A stretch of DNA of 20,559 bases from DATGWF01 sp035299585 (GTDB taxonomy: Bacteria; Actinomycetota; Actinomycetes; Actinomycetales; Microbacteriaceae). The notes beneath the pieces were generated by a model that saw only the letters and a program-made list of their open reading frames with translations, ran no database searches and was not told where the DNA came from. The position numbers were made by a program, and so were the translations under genes. Location: contig DATGWF010000068.1 in NCBI GenBank assembly GCA_035299585.1, forward strand, positions 1-20,559, in the 5' to 3' direction. Within the stretch, counting starts at the first letter, position 1; the number at the start of each line of letters is the position of its first letter. Shown piece after piece: positions 1 through 6,916 of this stretch.

Positions 1-1197
1 GGTAAGGGTGCGGTCATCGAGCATGCCGTCAACGAGGGCCTTGACACCTTCTACCGGGCCGCACTGCTCGACGCGAAGTTGCAACCCCTCGGCCGACCCG
101 CCGCGGACATTCTCGAGTGGCCTAAGGAAGACTTCACCGGCGACTTGCTCGTTGCCATCGAGGTCGACGTCCGCCCGGAAATCAAGCTTCCGAAGACGGA
201 CGGTCTCGCGGTCACGGTTGACGCCATCGAGGTCTCGGCCGACGACATTCAGAACGAACTCGATGCGCTTCGTTCGCGCTTCGGCACGCTGGCAGCGGTT
301 GATCGTCCGGCAAAGTCGGGCGACTTTGTCTCGATCGACCTGGTCGCGACCATCGACGGCGCTGTCGTCGACAACGCCACGGGCATTTCTTACGAGGTCG
401 GTTCGGGCGAGCTCATCGACGGTATCGACGAGGCGGTCGACTCACTCACCGCTGGCGAGTCCACTTCGTTTGAGTCGGTTCTGCTCGGGGGTGAGCACGA
501 GGGCAAGACCGCTCTCATCAGCGTCACTGTGACCGCCGTCAAGGAGCGCGAGTTGCCCAAGGCTGACGACGAGTTCGCGCAGATGGCGAGCGAGTTCGAC
601 ACCCTCAAGGAGCTCAAGGAGTCGCTGAAGGAGCAGGCCGCAAAGCGCAAGACTGCGGGGCAGGCCAACCAGGCACGCGACGCGCTCATTGAGAAGCTTC
701 TCGCCTCGACCGACATTCCGGTCGCCGACGCCGTCATCGAAGACGAGGTGCACCGCCACCTGGAGGGCGAGGGCCGTCTCGAAGATACGGTTCACCGCGC
801 CGAGGTCACCGAGTCGAGCACCAAGGCGTACAAGACCCAAATCTTGTTCGACGCGATCGCCGAGGTCGAGAAGGTTGAGCTCAGCGAGGACGAAATCAGC
901 CAGTACCTGTTCCAGTCGGCGATGCAGTACGGCATGGCTCCGCAGGAGTTCATCGCCGCGCTGAGCGAGTCCGGCCAGCTTCCGGCCGTGCTGAGTGAGC
1001 TGTCCCGCAACAAGGTTGTCGCGAAGCTCCTCGCCAAGGCGAAGGTCACCGACAGCAAGGGCAAGGCCGTCGACCTCAGCGAGTTCACTCGCACCGCCGA
1101 CGACGAGGCCCCTGCGGCCGAAGCGACCGATGCGGCCGAGGAGGCTCCTGCAAAGAAGGCTCCGGCCAAGAAGCCCGCGGCGAAGAAGGCCGACTAG
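1..1197 (+). CDS. tig: Trigger factor, ribosome-associated chaperone (5' end missing)
   Basis: Ribosome-bound chaperone and peptidyl-prolyl isomerase that shields nascent chains in the cytoplasm. The reading frame is open from base 1, and the visible protein begins GKGAVIEHAVNEGLDTF, the end of the ribosome-binding domain. About 60 N-terminal residues, including the ribosome-docking loop, lie outside the window. The FKBP-like PPIase domain follows (roughly visible residues 98-180, from KSGDFVSIDLVATIDG to VTVTAVKERELP). The helical C-terminal domain then runs to about residue 360. The last ~30 residues form an Ala/Glu stretch and then a Lys/Ala/Pro tail (KKAPAKKPAAKKAD), which as far as I recall occurs in Microbacteriaceae trigger factors but not in E. 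coli. The visible part is 398 residues. A strong terminator follows 14 bases after the stop, so tig is probably transcribed apart from clpP1. An internal ATG at 79 is not the true start. Confidence 0.97.
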   Translation, partial: GKGAVIEHAVNEGLDTFYRAALLDAKLQPLGRPAADILEWPKEDFTGDLLVAIEVDVRPEIKLPKTDGLAVTVDAIEVSADDIQNELDALRSRFGTLAAVDRPAKSGDFVSIDLVATIDGAVVDNATGISYEVGSGELIDGIDEAVDSLTAGESTSFESVLLGGEHEGKTALISVTVTAVKERELPKADDEFAQMASEFDTLKELKESLKEQAAKRKTAGQANQARDALIEKLLASTDIPVADAVIEDEVHRHLEGEGRLEDTVHRAEVTESSTKAYKTQILFDAIAEVEKVELSEDEISQYLFQSAMQYGMAPQEFIAALSESGQLPAVLSELSRNKVVAKLLAKAKVTDSKGKAVDLSEFTRTADDEAPAAEATDAAEEAPAKKAPAKKPAAKKAD

Positions 1198-1210
1198 TCC
1201 GATTCGAATT

Positions 1211-1248
1211 CGGGGCCACCTCTCTCGAGAGGTGGCCCCGTTTCATTT
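1211..1248 (+). terminator. Rho-independent terminator of tig
   Basis: A perfect 13-bp GC-rich stem (1211-1223 pairing with 1228-1240) closes on a CTCG tetraloop and is followed by TTTCATTT. It starts 14 bases after the tig stop codon. The core sequence ATTCGGGGCC-A-CCTCTC recurs with one change in the acnA terminator at 12129-12145. Confidence 0.88.
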
Positions 1249-1262
1249 CGGCGACACGGATG

Positions 1263-1276
1263 CGCCGAGGGCGAAC
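1263..1276. promoter_or_regulatory. Candidate ClgR-binding box upstream of clpP1
   Basis: The sequence CGCCGAGGGCGAAC matches the core CGCYNANRGCGWWS of the ClgR motif described for corynebacteria. The A/T positions expected to the left of that core are not conserved. ClgR is the actinobacterial activator of clpP1P2, clpC and other proteolysis genes. The box centre is about 36 bases upstream of a -10-like TAGATT (1304-1309), where a class I or II activator would sit, and the promoter has no recognisable -35. The match is by eye from memory of the consensus. Confidence 0.55.
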
Positions 1277-1303
1277 AGAGGCACCACTCGCGCACCGCTC
1301 GGC

Positions 1304-1309
1304 TAGATT
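1304..1309 (+). promoter_or_regulatory. Candidate -10 element for clpP1P2
   Basis: TAGATT fits the actinobacterial TANNNT -10 pattern. It lies 39 bases before the clpP1 start, with a ribosome-binding site GGAG at 1339-1342 in between. The sequence 16-18 bases upstream (around 1280-1287) does not resemble TTGACA. That would suit an activator-dependent promoter using the ClgR-like box next to it. Confidence 0.5.
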
Positions 1310-1348
1310 CGAGTGCAGCGCGACCCGCGTGATGAAACGGAGTGACTC

Positions 1349-1936
1349 ATGGCCGAACCGATGATGGCCCCGAACGTCTTCGACCGCCTGCTCAAGGACC
1401 GCATCATTTGGCTCGGTTCTGAGGTTCGCGACGAGAACGCAAACGAGATTGCTGCGAAGCTGCTCCTGCTCGCCGCCGAAGACCCGAAGCGCGACATTTA
1501 CCTCTACATCAACTCACCCGGCGGCTCGATCACCGCTGGCATGGCCATTTACGACACGATGCAGTTCGTTCCGAACGACATCGTCACGGTCGGTATCGGT
1601 ATGGCCGCATCGATGGGACAGCTGTTGCTCACCGCGGGTACGCGAGGCAAGCGGTACATCACGCCGAACGCCCGAGTGCTGCTGCACCAGCCGCACGGCG
1701 GCTTTGGCGGAACGGCGAGCGACATCCAGACCCAGGCTCAGCTCATTCTTGACATGAAGAAGCGTCTGGCCGAAATCACGGCAGCTCAGACCGGCAAGAC
1801 CGTGGAACAGATCATGGCCGACGGCGACCGTGACCGTTGGTTTAGCGCTCAAGAAGCACTCGAGTACGGCTTCGTCGACCACATCCGCGAATCGGCACTC
1901 GACGTGTCGGGCGGCGGCGGAACTCAGCAGAACTAG
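1349..1936 (+). CDS. clpP1: ATP-dependent Clp protease proteolytic subunit ClpP1
   Basis: Serine peptidase subunit of the cytoplasmic Clp protease, 195 residues, the usual size. The catalytic triad is Ser88 (in GMAASMGQ), His113 (in LLHQPHGG) and Asp162 (in GDRDRWFS). The oligomer-forming NSPGG motif is at residues 55-59. Actinobacteria carry two different ClpP proteins that assemble as stacked ClpP1 and ClpP2 heptamers. This is the first copy, by order and by its closer match to the standard GMAASMGQ motif. The ATG is preceded by GGAG with 6 bases of spacing. Only 14 bases separate its stop from clpP2, so the pair is almost certainly co-transcribed. A candidate ClgR-controlled promoter lies upstream. 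Confidence 0.97.
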   Translation: MAEPMMAPNVFDRLLKDRIIWLGSEVRDENANEIAAKLLLLAAEDPKRDIYLYINSPGGSITAGMAIYDTMQFVPNDIVTVGIGMAASMGQLLLTAGTRGKRYITPNARVLLHQPHGGFGGTASDIQTQAQLILDMKKRLAEITAAQTGKTVEQIMADGDRDRWFSAQEALEYGFVDHIRESALDVSGGGGTQQN

Positions 1937-1950
1937 GCAGGAGCGAGAAC

Positions 1951-2601
1951 ATGACGGCATTCATCCCCGGTGTTGGCGGCGGCTTCCAGGCCCCCGGCTC
2001 GCGCTACATCCTGCCCAACTTCGAAGAGCGCACGGCCTACGGGTACAAGCGCCAAGACCCGTATGCGAAGCTCTTCGAGGACCGCATCATCTTCCTCGGC
2101 GTGCAGGTGGATGACGCCTCCGCCGACGACATCATGGCGCAGTTGCTCGTGCTCGAGTCGATGGACCCGGACCGCGACATCATCATGTACATCAACTCAC
2201 CGGGCGGCTCGTTCACGGCCATGACGGCCATCTACGACACGATGCAGTACATCCGGCCCGAGGTCATGACGGTCGTGCTCGGTCAGGCGGCTTCCGCTGC
2301 AGCCGTCATCGCGGCGGCCGGCTCGCCCGGGAAGCGTCTGGCGCTTCCCAATGCGCGCGTGCTCATCCACCAGCCTGCAATGGGGGAGGCTGGCCACGGT
2401 CAGGCATCCGACATCGAAATTCAGGCCGCCGAGATCATGCGTATGCGTACCTGGCTCGAAGCCACCCTCGCGAAGCACTCGAAGCGGAGTGCCGAGCAGG
2501 TGCACGAGGATATCGATCGCGACAAGATTCTCTCGGCCGCCGATGCCCTCGATTACGGCTTAATCGACCAGGTGTTGTCGAGCCGCAAGAACGCACAGTA
2601 G
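1951..2601 (+). CDS. clpP2: ATP-dependent Clp protease proteolytic subunit ClpP2
   Basis: Second Clp peptidase subunit, 216 residues. The triad is Ser115 (in GQAASAAAVI), His140 (in LIHQPAMG) and Asp191 (in DIDRDKILS), with NSPGG at 82-86. It has an N-terminal extension of about 27 residues relative to ClpP1 (MTAFIPGVGGGFQAPGSRY...). Such an extension is common in actinobacterial ClpP2 and may be processed on assembly. The region after the active-site His is two residues longer than in ClpP1 (MGEAGHGQ). In M. tuberculosis the Clp ATPases dock on the ClpP2 ring; the same division of labour is inferred here, not shown. The ribosome-binding site AGGAG (1939-1943) is 7 bases before the ATG. Confidence 0.97.
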   Translation: MTAFIPGVGGGFQAPGSRYILPNFEERTAYGYKRQDPYAKLFEDRIIFLGVQVDDASADDIMAQLLVLESMDPDRDIIMYINSPGGSFTAMTAIYDTMQYIRPEVMTVVLGQAASAAAVIAAAGSPGKRLALPNARVLIHQPAMGEAGHGQASDIEIQAAEIMRMRTWLEATLAKHSKRSAEQVHEDIDRDKILSAADALDYGLIDQVLSSRKNAQ

Positions 2602-2737
2602 TCCGCGCCAGGCGCACATAGGGGGACGTCGTCGCGACTGAGCGACGGGGGACAAGGGTCAACTGGCCGACGTCAATCCTGCCGCAATCGGGCCAGGAGA
2701 GTTAGGCTCGTCGATACGGAAGTCGAAGGAGTGAGTC
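2602..2737 (+). promoter_or_regulatory. clpP2-clpX spacer with candidate clpX promoter
   Basis: This 136-base spacer holds a -10-like TAGGCT at 2703-2708. A strong AAGGAG ribosome-binding site is at 2726-2731, 6 bases before the clpX ATG. No convincing -35 is visible. A 6-bp hairpin (CGTCGC at 2630-2635 with GCGACG at 2642-2647, 6-base loop) lacks a T-tract and could be a weak terminator, an attenuator or chance. The spacing suggests clpX has its own promoter in addition to any read-through from clpP1P2. Confidence 0.4.
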
Positions 2738-4009
2738 ATGGCCCGCGTAGGCGAAGGTGCCGAGCTCATCAAGTGCTCGTTCTGCGGTAAGGCGCAGCGT
2801 CAAGTGCTGCAGATTATCGCCGGCCCCGGCGTCTACATCTGCGACGAATGCGTCGAGCTGTGCAACGAAATCATCGAGGAGCGCATGGCCGAAGCCGGCG
2901 ATGCTCCCGCTGAACAGGTCGAGTTGCCCAAACCCCGCGAGATCTTCGACTTCCTCAGCGAGTACGTCATCGGGCAAGACGATGCGAAGCGTTCGCTCGC
3001 CGTCGCCGTCTACAACCATTACAAGCGGGTGCGTGCGGCCGAGAAGATGGCTGCCGACGACGTCGAAATCGCCAAGTCGAACATTCTGTTGATTGGGCCA
3101 ACCGGCACCGGAAAGAGCCACCTGGCTCAAACCATCGCTCGGCAGCTCAACGTACCGTTCGCGACCGCCGACGCCACGGCGCTCACGGAAGCGGGCTATG
3201 TCGGCGAGGACGTCGAGAACATCCTGCTCAAGCTCATCCAGGCTGCCGACTACGACGTCAAGCGCGCCGAAACCGGCATCATCTTTATCGACGAAATCGA
3301 CAAGATTGCCCGGAAGGCCGAGAACCCATCGATCACCCGTGACGTGTCCGGCGAGGGTGTCCAGCAAGCACTCCTCAAAATCCTCGAGGGCACGGTCGCC
3401 TCGGTTCCTCCGCAGGGCGGTCGCAAGCACCCCCACCAGGAATTTCTGCAGATTGACACCTCGAACGTCCTCTTTATCGTGGCGGGTGCATTCGCTGGCC
3501 TCGAGCAGATTGTTGCCGGGCGGGTCGGCAAGGCCGGTATCGGCTTTGGCGCATCCCTCAAAACCAAGCAAGACGAGTCCGAATTGTTCGCCGAGGTGCA
3601 GCCAGAAGACCTGCACAAGTTCGGGCTCATTCCGGAGTTCATCGGCCGGTTGCCGGTAATTGCTCGAGTGCGACCCCTCGACCGGGAGGCGCTTGTTCGC
3701 ATCCTTGTCGAGCCGAAGAACGCGCTCGTCAAGCAGTACCAGCGGATGTTTGAACTCGACGGGGTCGAACTTCAGTTTGAGCCCGACGCGCTCGAGGCGA
3801 TTGCCGATCTTGCCGTGCTGCGTCAAACCGGCGCTCGAGGCTTGCGGGCCATCCTTGAAGAAGTCCTCGGCGGGATCATGTTTGACATCCCGTCGCGAGA
3901 TGACGCTGGAACCGTGGTCATCACGCGGGACGTGGTCTCCCACAATGCCGCGCCGACGATCGTGGCGAGCCCGGTCGCAGACATCGAACGTCACGAAAAG
4001 TCCGCGTGA
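2738..4009 (+). CDS. clpX: ATP-dependent Clp protease ATP-binding subunit ClpX
   Basis: AAA+ unfoldase that recognises, unfolds and threads substrates into ClpP1P2; 423 residues, full length. The N-terminal zinc-binding domain has four cysteines (Cys13, Cys16, Cys35, Cys38) for dimerisation and adaptor or substrate binding. Walker A is GPTGTGKS (120-127), pore loop GYVG is 153-156, and Walker B ends in Asp185-Glu186. The RKH loop is 229-231 and the ClpP-docking loop IGF is 268-270. The sensor-2 motif GARGLR (365-370) closes the AAA+ module. The start is fixed by AAGGAG 6 bases upstream and by the conserved MARxGEGAELIKCSFC-type N-terminus. The final bases GTGA are shared with the start of the downstream transporter gene. 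Confidence 0.98.
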   Translation: MARVGEGAELIKCSFCGKAQRQVLQIIAGPGVYICDECVELCNEIIEERMAEAGDAPAEQVELPKPREIFDFLSEYVIGQDDAKRSLAVAVYNHYKRVRAAEKMAADDVEIAKSNILLIGPTGTGKSHLAQTIARQLNVPFATADATALTEAGYVGEDVENILLKLIQAADYDVKRAETGIIFIDEIDKIARKAENPSITRDVSGEGVQQALLKILEGTVASVPPQGGRKHPHQEFLQIDTSNVLFIVAGAFAGLEQIVAGRVGKAGIGFGASLKTKQDESELFAEVQPEDLHKFGLIPEFIGRLPVIARVRPLDREALVRILVEPKNALVKQYQRMFELDGVELQFEPDALEAIADLAVLRQTGARGLRAILEEVLGGIMFDIPSRDDAGTVVITRDVVSHNAAPTIVASPVADIERHEKSA

Positions 4010-5199
4010 CCGAGGGCGTCACCGTGCGCCCGAGTTCTTCTCGAGCGGTGATGCAACCGGCGATCACTGGGATCATCGCGGTCATGACGGGCTTCTCAAG
4101 CTCGTTCACCCTGGTTCTCGCCGCACTCGTTGCGGTCGGTGCAACCCATCGCCAAGCCGCCTCTGGTTTGCTCGCCGTGTGCGTTATGGCGGGTCTCGCG
4201 AGCATCATCGTGCCGCTTCGCCTCCGCCGGCCGGTCTCGTTCAGTTGGTCAACACCCGGCGCGGCCGCTCTCCTCGCGGCGGGAGCGCCCGGCGGCGGAT
4301 TTCCAGTCGCGGTGGGGGCGTTTATCGTTGCGGGTGCGCTCACCTTCATCGCGGGAGCCTGGCCGGCGTTTGAACGGGCCATTCTGGCCATTCCGCGGCC
4401 GATCGCGAGTGCAATGCTTGCCGGCGTGTTGCTCCCCATCTGTATGGAGCCCGCACGCGCGGCGATTCGCTATCCCTGGGTCGTTGTGCCCATGCTGCTT
4501 GTCTGGCTCGTCATGCTCCGGCTCGCGCCGCGCTGGGCGGTGCCCGCCGCGATGCTCGTCGCGGTTATCGGCATTGTGACAATGGCCGGACCGGCTGTGT
4601 TCGCCGGCGCCGATCTCGCGCCCACGCTCGAGTGGGTTGCGCCAGAATTCGACCTCGCGGCGACCTTGACTCTGGCGGTCCCACTGTTCATCGTGACCAT
4701 GGCCGGGCAGCACATCCCGGGTTTCGCCGTCCTCAGTACCTTCGGCTATTCGCCGACGGTGCGACCGGCGTTGATGGTCAGTGGCGTGGGCTCGGTTCTC
4801 GGCGCGTTCGCCGGGGGACACGCGGTCAATTTGGCGGCGCTCAGTGCCGCGCTCATGGCGGGCCCGGAGGCCGGTGAGGATCGCGATCGCCGTTGGATAG
4901 CTTCAGCCGTCAACGGTGTGGGCTATCTCGTCTTCGGCGCGACGACCGGTGTCATCGCTGTGCTCGTGGCGGCCGCCCCACCTCAACTCATCACGGCAGC
5001 GGCCGGTCTGGGCATGCTCGGAGCGCTCGTCGTCGCGCTGAAGGCGGCGCTCGAGGAAACCGCGTTGGGCCTTCCCGCGGTCGTGACGCTTGTCGTCACC
5101 GTCTCGGGTGTGGGCGTGTTCGGCGTCGGAAGTGCACTCTGGGGGCTCGCGGCAGGAATCGTTGCACACGTGGCGACGAGTCGGTTGTCGCCGCGTTAG
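4006..5199 (+). CDS. BenE-family transporter (benzoate/H+ symporter-like)
   Basis: Integral membrane protein of 397 residues with about 11-12 hydrophobic helices. Family marks include WSTPGAAALLAAG early in the protein and the mid-protein segment PLFIVTMAGQHIPGFAVL, followed by GYSPTVRPALMVSG. These are typical of the BenE benzoate:proton symporter family, related to the nucleobase transporters. The substrate cannot be read from sequence and no benzoate catabolism genes are nearby. The GTG start overlaps the clpX stop (GTGA), which suggests translational coupling. An ATG at 4051 (residue 16) is an alternative start, but neither has a clear ribosome-binding site. The TAG stop overlaps the TAA stop of sepH on the other strand by 4 bases (TTAG). 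Confidence 0.88.
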   Translation: MTEGVTVRPSSSRAVMQPAITGIIAVMTGFSSSFTLVLAALVAVGATHRQAASGLLAVCVMAGLASIIVPLRLRRPVSFSWSTPGAAALLAAGAPGGGFPVAVGAFIVAGALTFIAGAWPAFERAILAIPRPIASAMLAGVLLPICMEPARAAIRYPWVVVPMLLVWLVMLRLAPRWAVPAAMLVAVIGIVTMAGPAVFAGADLAPTLEWVAPEFDLAATLTLAVPLFIVTMAGQHIPGFAVLSTFGYSPTVRPALMVSGVGSVLGAFAGGHAVNLAALSAALMAGPEAGEDRDRRWIASAVNGVGYLVFGATTGVIAVLVAAAPPQLITAAAGLGMLGALVVALKAALEETALGLPAVVTLVVTVSGVGVFGVGSALWGLAAGIVAHVATSRLSPR

Positions 5200-6329
5200 G
5201 CGGGAGACTCGGAATCGCCGTGGGTATTCGAGCCGAACACAATCTCATCCCAACTGGGAAGAGCAGTTCGACCGTTCTTGCGCTTCGGGGTCTCGTCGAG
5301 GTGGGCGATCGCGGTCGGTTCCGCGTCTGACGCGGCGACCGGCTGCACCGGCTGAGCTGCGCCGCCCCAGATGGACGGGGTTTCGATGCGCGCCACCGGC
5401 TCGTCTTCGTGGGCGCTCAGTTCCGCCGGGTCGAGTGCCACCGTGTCGGCAAGGCTTGCCTCGTGGCGAAACTCACGATCTTCGTCGAACGTCGGTGCCG
5501 ACTGACGTTCACCACGTCGCTTCCGCAACGCCTCGAGCAGATCAGCCGTGTCGTTCGGCGAGTGGGCCGGCTCATCCTCGCGGTTCACCGCGGCGGCGGT
5601 TGCCGTCGGCAGTGACTGCTCAACCGGACCGGTGATGACATCGAGCGAGTCGAGATCCGCGAGCGACGATTCGGACAGCGCGTCCGGCGTCACGATGAAG
5701 GCGCCGCTGTCGAACCGGCTGCGATCAATCGTGAGTGATCCGGTGTCGACCGCGCGAAGCTTCGGAATGAGTCCGCCACGAATATCGCCGTGTTGCGAGA
5801 GTGTTCCCGCCTCGCTGTTGAGCGGCTGCAGCGCTTGAGCGCGCGCATCGAACGCCCATCGCGCATCGTGGTCGATGGTGTTGGCCGTGAATTCGACCTT
5901 CACAACCCAACCTTGGACGTCGTCTTTCCAACAGGCCCAGCGCTCATTGCTCGCGCCGAGACCGGCGAGGCGTTCGCGGATGACGGCACCGAAGGTGTGG
6001 CCGGAGCTGTCGTCGCCCGCGACATGGACCCCCGCGGCGAGGGCGAGCGAGAGCACATGCTCGCGTTCGGCGAGCACCGGGCGTTCGAATCGCTCCACAT
6101 CTTCGACGGAGGCTCCCGTTGCGGCCGCGACCTGTTCGCGCGTCATGCCGGATCGGATGTGTGCCTGTATTTCGCGTGGCGAGACTCGGGCCGTTGCCGT
6201 CCGCGCGCTCTGGAGTTGCCGGATCTTCGTTTGCATCACCGCATCGATCTCGACCCGGAATCGGTCTCCGTCGTCAGATACGGCAATCAGGGCACCGTCT
6301 TCGATGCCAATGACCTTGAGGTTTTGCAT
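5196..6329 (-). CDS. sepH: Cell division protein SepH (DUF3071)
   Basis: Actinobacterial FtsZ partner that stimulates FtsZ protofilament assembly at the division site in the cytoplasm. The protein is 377 residues. The conserved N-terminal half begins MQNLKVIGIEDGALIAVSDDG and carries a helix-turn-helix segment at roughly residues 50-75 (SPREIQAHIRSGMTREQVAA), known to matter for SepH function. A tryptophan-rich part follows (WACWKDDVQGWVVKVEF). Residues ~200-350 are an acidic, low-complexity linker. The conserved C-terminal signature is TALPSWDEIVFG (355-366). The ATG has GAAGGG at 6336-6341 on the minus strand, 6 bases upstream. The gene is convergent with the BenE gene (overlapping stops) and divergent from the DUF4193 gene. 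Confidence 0.93.
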   Translation of the reverse strand: MQNLKVIGIEDGALIAVSDDGDRFRVEIDAVMQTKIRQLQSARTATARVSPREIQAHIRSGMTREQVAAATGASVEDVERFERPVLAEREHVLSLALAAGVHVAGDDSSGHTFGAVIRERLAGLGASNERWACWKDDVQGWVVKVEFTANTIDHDARWAFDARAQALQPLNSEAGTLSQHGDIRGGLIPKLRAVDTGSLTIDRSRFDSGAFIVTPDALSESSLADLDSLDVITGPVEQSLPTATAAAVNREDEPAHSPNDTADLLEALRKRRGERQSAPTFDEDREFRHEASLADTVALDPAELSAHEDEPVARIETPSIWGGAAQPVQPVAASDAEPTAIAHLDETPKRKNGRTALPSWDEIVFGSNTHGDSESPA

Positions 6330-6523
6330 GGCGCGCCCTTCGCACTCAATCCGTGGTCATAGGGTGCCACGATTCACCCGGCAGACCTGGTCAGCTCGCG
6401 GGCGCGCCGCCAAAATCTGCACTTCTGAGCGGAACTGAGAATTGCCCGAGTGGCAGGTTTGCGAAAGCGGTTGACATCGTGCAAACTATCGGCGCGCACG
6501 CTTGAGCAACGATTGAGGAATGA
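6330..6523. promoter_or_regulatory. Divergent sepH / DUF4193 intergenic region
   Basis: This 194-base region, the longest gene-free stretch here, must hold the promoters of two divergent genes. It contains an inverted repeat GTTTGC (6457-6462) and GCAAAC (6481-6486). On the plus strand TTGCGA (6459-6464) sits 17 bases before CAAACT (6482-6487), a weak candidate promoter for the DUF4193 gene. On the minus strand TTGCTC (6505-6510) and TAGTTT (6483-6488), 16 bases apart, are a weak candidate for sepH. A perfect TTGACA at 6471 has no -10 at a workable distance. None of these calls is firm. Confidence 0.3.
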
Positions 6524-6820
6524 ATGGCTACTGACTACGACGCCCCGCGCAAGACCGATGTGGACGACGCTGAGTCCATTGAGGCGCTCAAGGAACGCGT
6601 ACCCGACTCACTTTCCGCGAGCGTTGGCGACGAAGATGCCGACAACCTCGGCGGTTTTGAACTCGGCGGTGCCGACCTCTCCGACGTCGAGCTCGACGTC
6701 GTGGTGCTGCCGCCCCAGGCCGACGAGTTCACCTGCATGAGCTGCTTCCTCGTGAAGCACCGGTCCCAGCTCGACCACACCGGCAAGAACGGTGCGATTT
6801 GCCGGGAGTGCGCCGCGTAG
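6524..6820 (+). CDS. DUF4193 family protein with four-cysteine zinc-ribbon-like end
   Basis: Small acidic protein of 98 residues matching the actinobacterial DUF4193 family (M. tuberculosis Rv2699c type); function unknown. The N-terminus MATDYDAPRKTDVDDAESIE is the family signature, followed by an acidic middle with few aromatic residues. The C-terminus has two CxxC pairs, Cys71/Cys74 (CMSC) and Cys93/Cys96 (CREC). Their spacing fits a single zinc ribbon. By general analogy this could be a nucleic-acid- or RNA-polymerase-binding module, but nothing in the sequence proves it. A GAGG ribosome-binding site (6515-6518) precedes the ATG by 5 bases. As in mycobacteria it lies next to DUF3093 and dut. 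The next gene downstream is convergent, 96 bases away. Confidence 0.9.
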   Translation: MATDYDAPRKTDVDDAESIEALKERVPDSLSASVGDEDADNLGGFELGGADLSDVELDVVVLPPQADEFTCMSCFLVKHRSQLDHTGKNGAICRECAA

Positions 6821-6916
6821 CTCACGCCTCAAGTGCTCGCGTCCTGGCGGCCTCGACCGCGCTCCGGGAGAGCCCGAATGATGCGGCGTGGGCAACCGTT
6901 GCGACGAGGGTTCGGG
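6821..6916. other. DUF4193-DUF3093 convergent spacer, no clear gene
   Basis: This 96-base stretch lies between two convergent genes. I see no convincing terminator hairpin. On the minus strand it can be read as an open frame with GC-rich third positions (…TLVATVAHAASFGLSRSAV…, ending at 6822) but with no start codon or ribosome-binding site. It may be a decayed coding remnant or chance. Confidence 0.3.

Noticed and set aside
2702..3994. A 430-codon open frame on the minus strand opposite clpX
   Set aside because: It mirrors clpX almost exactly. GC-rich third positions keep the complementary frame open, and the translation resembles no protein family. clpX has all its motifs and a ribosome-binding site.
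5790..6438. Plus-strand open frames opposite sepH and reaching into its upstream region
   Set aside because: The sense-strand SepH has both conserved ends and a proper ribosome-binding site; the opposing frames show no family motif.
6471..6476. Perfect TTGACA as a -35 for the DUF4193 gene
   Set aside because: No hexamer resembling a -10 occurs 16-18 bases downstream; that zone is GCGCGCACG-like. It is kept only as a possible coincidence.
6443..6480. tRNA-Ser-like start GCCCGAGTGGCAGG
   Set aside because: No acceptor stem partner, anticodon arm or T-loop follows within 100 bases, so it is not a tRNA gene.
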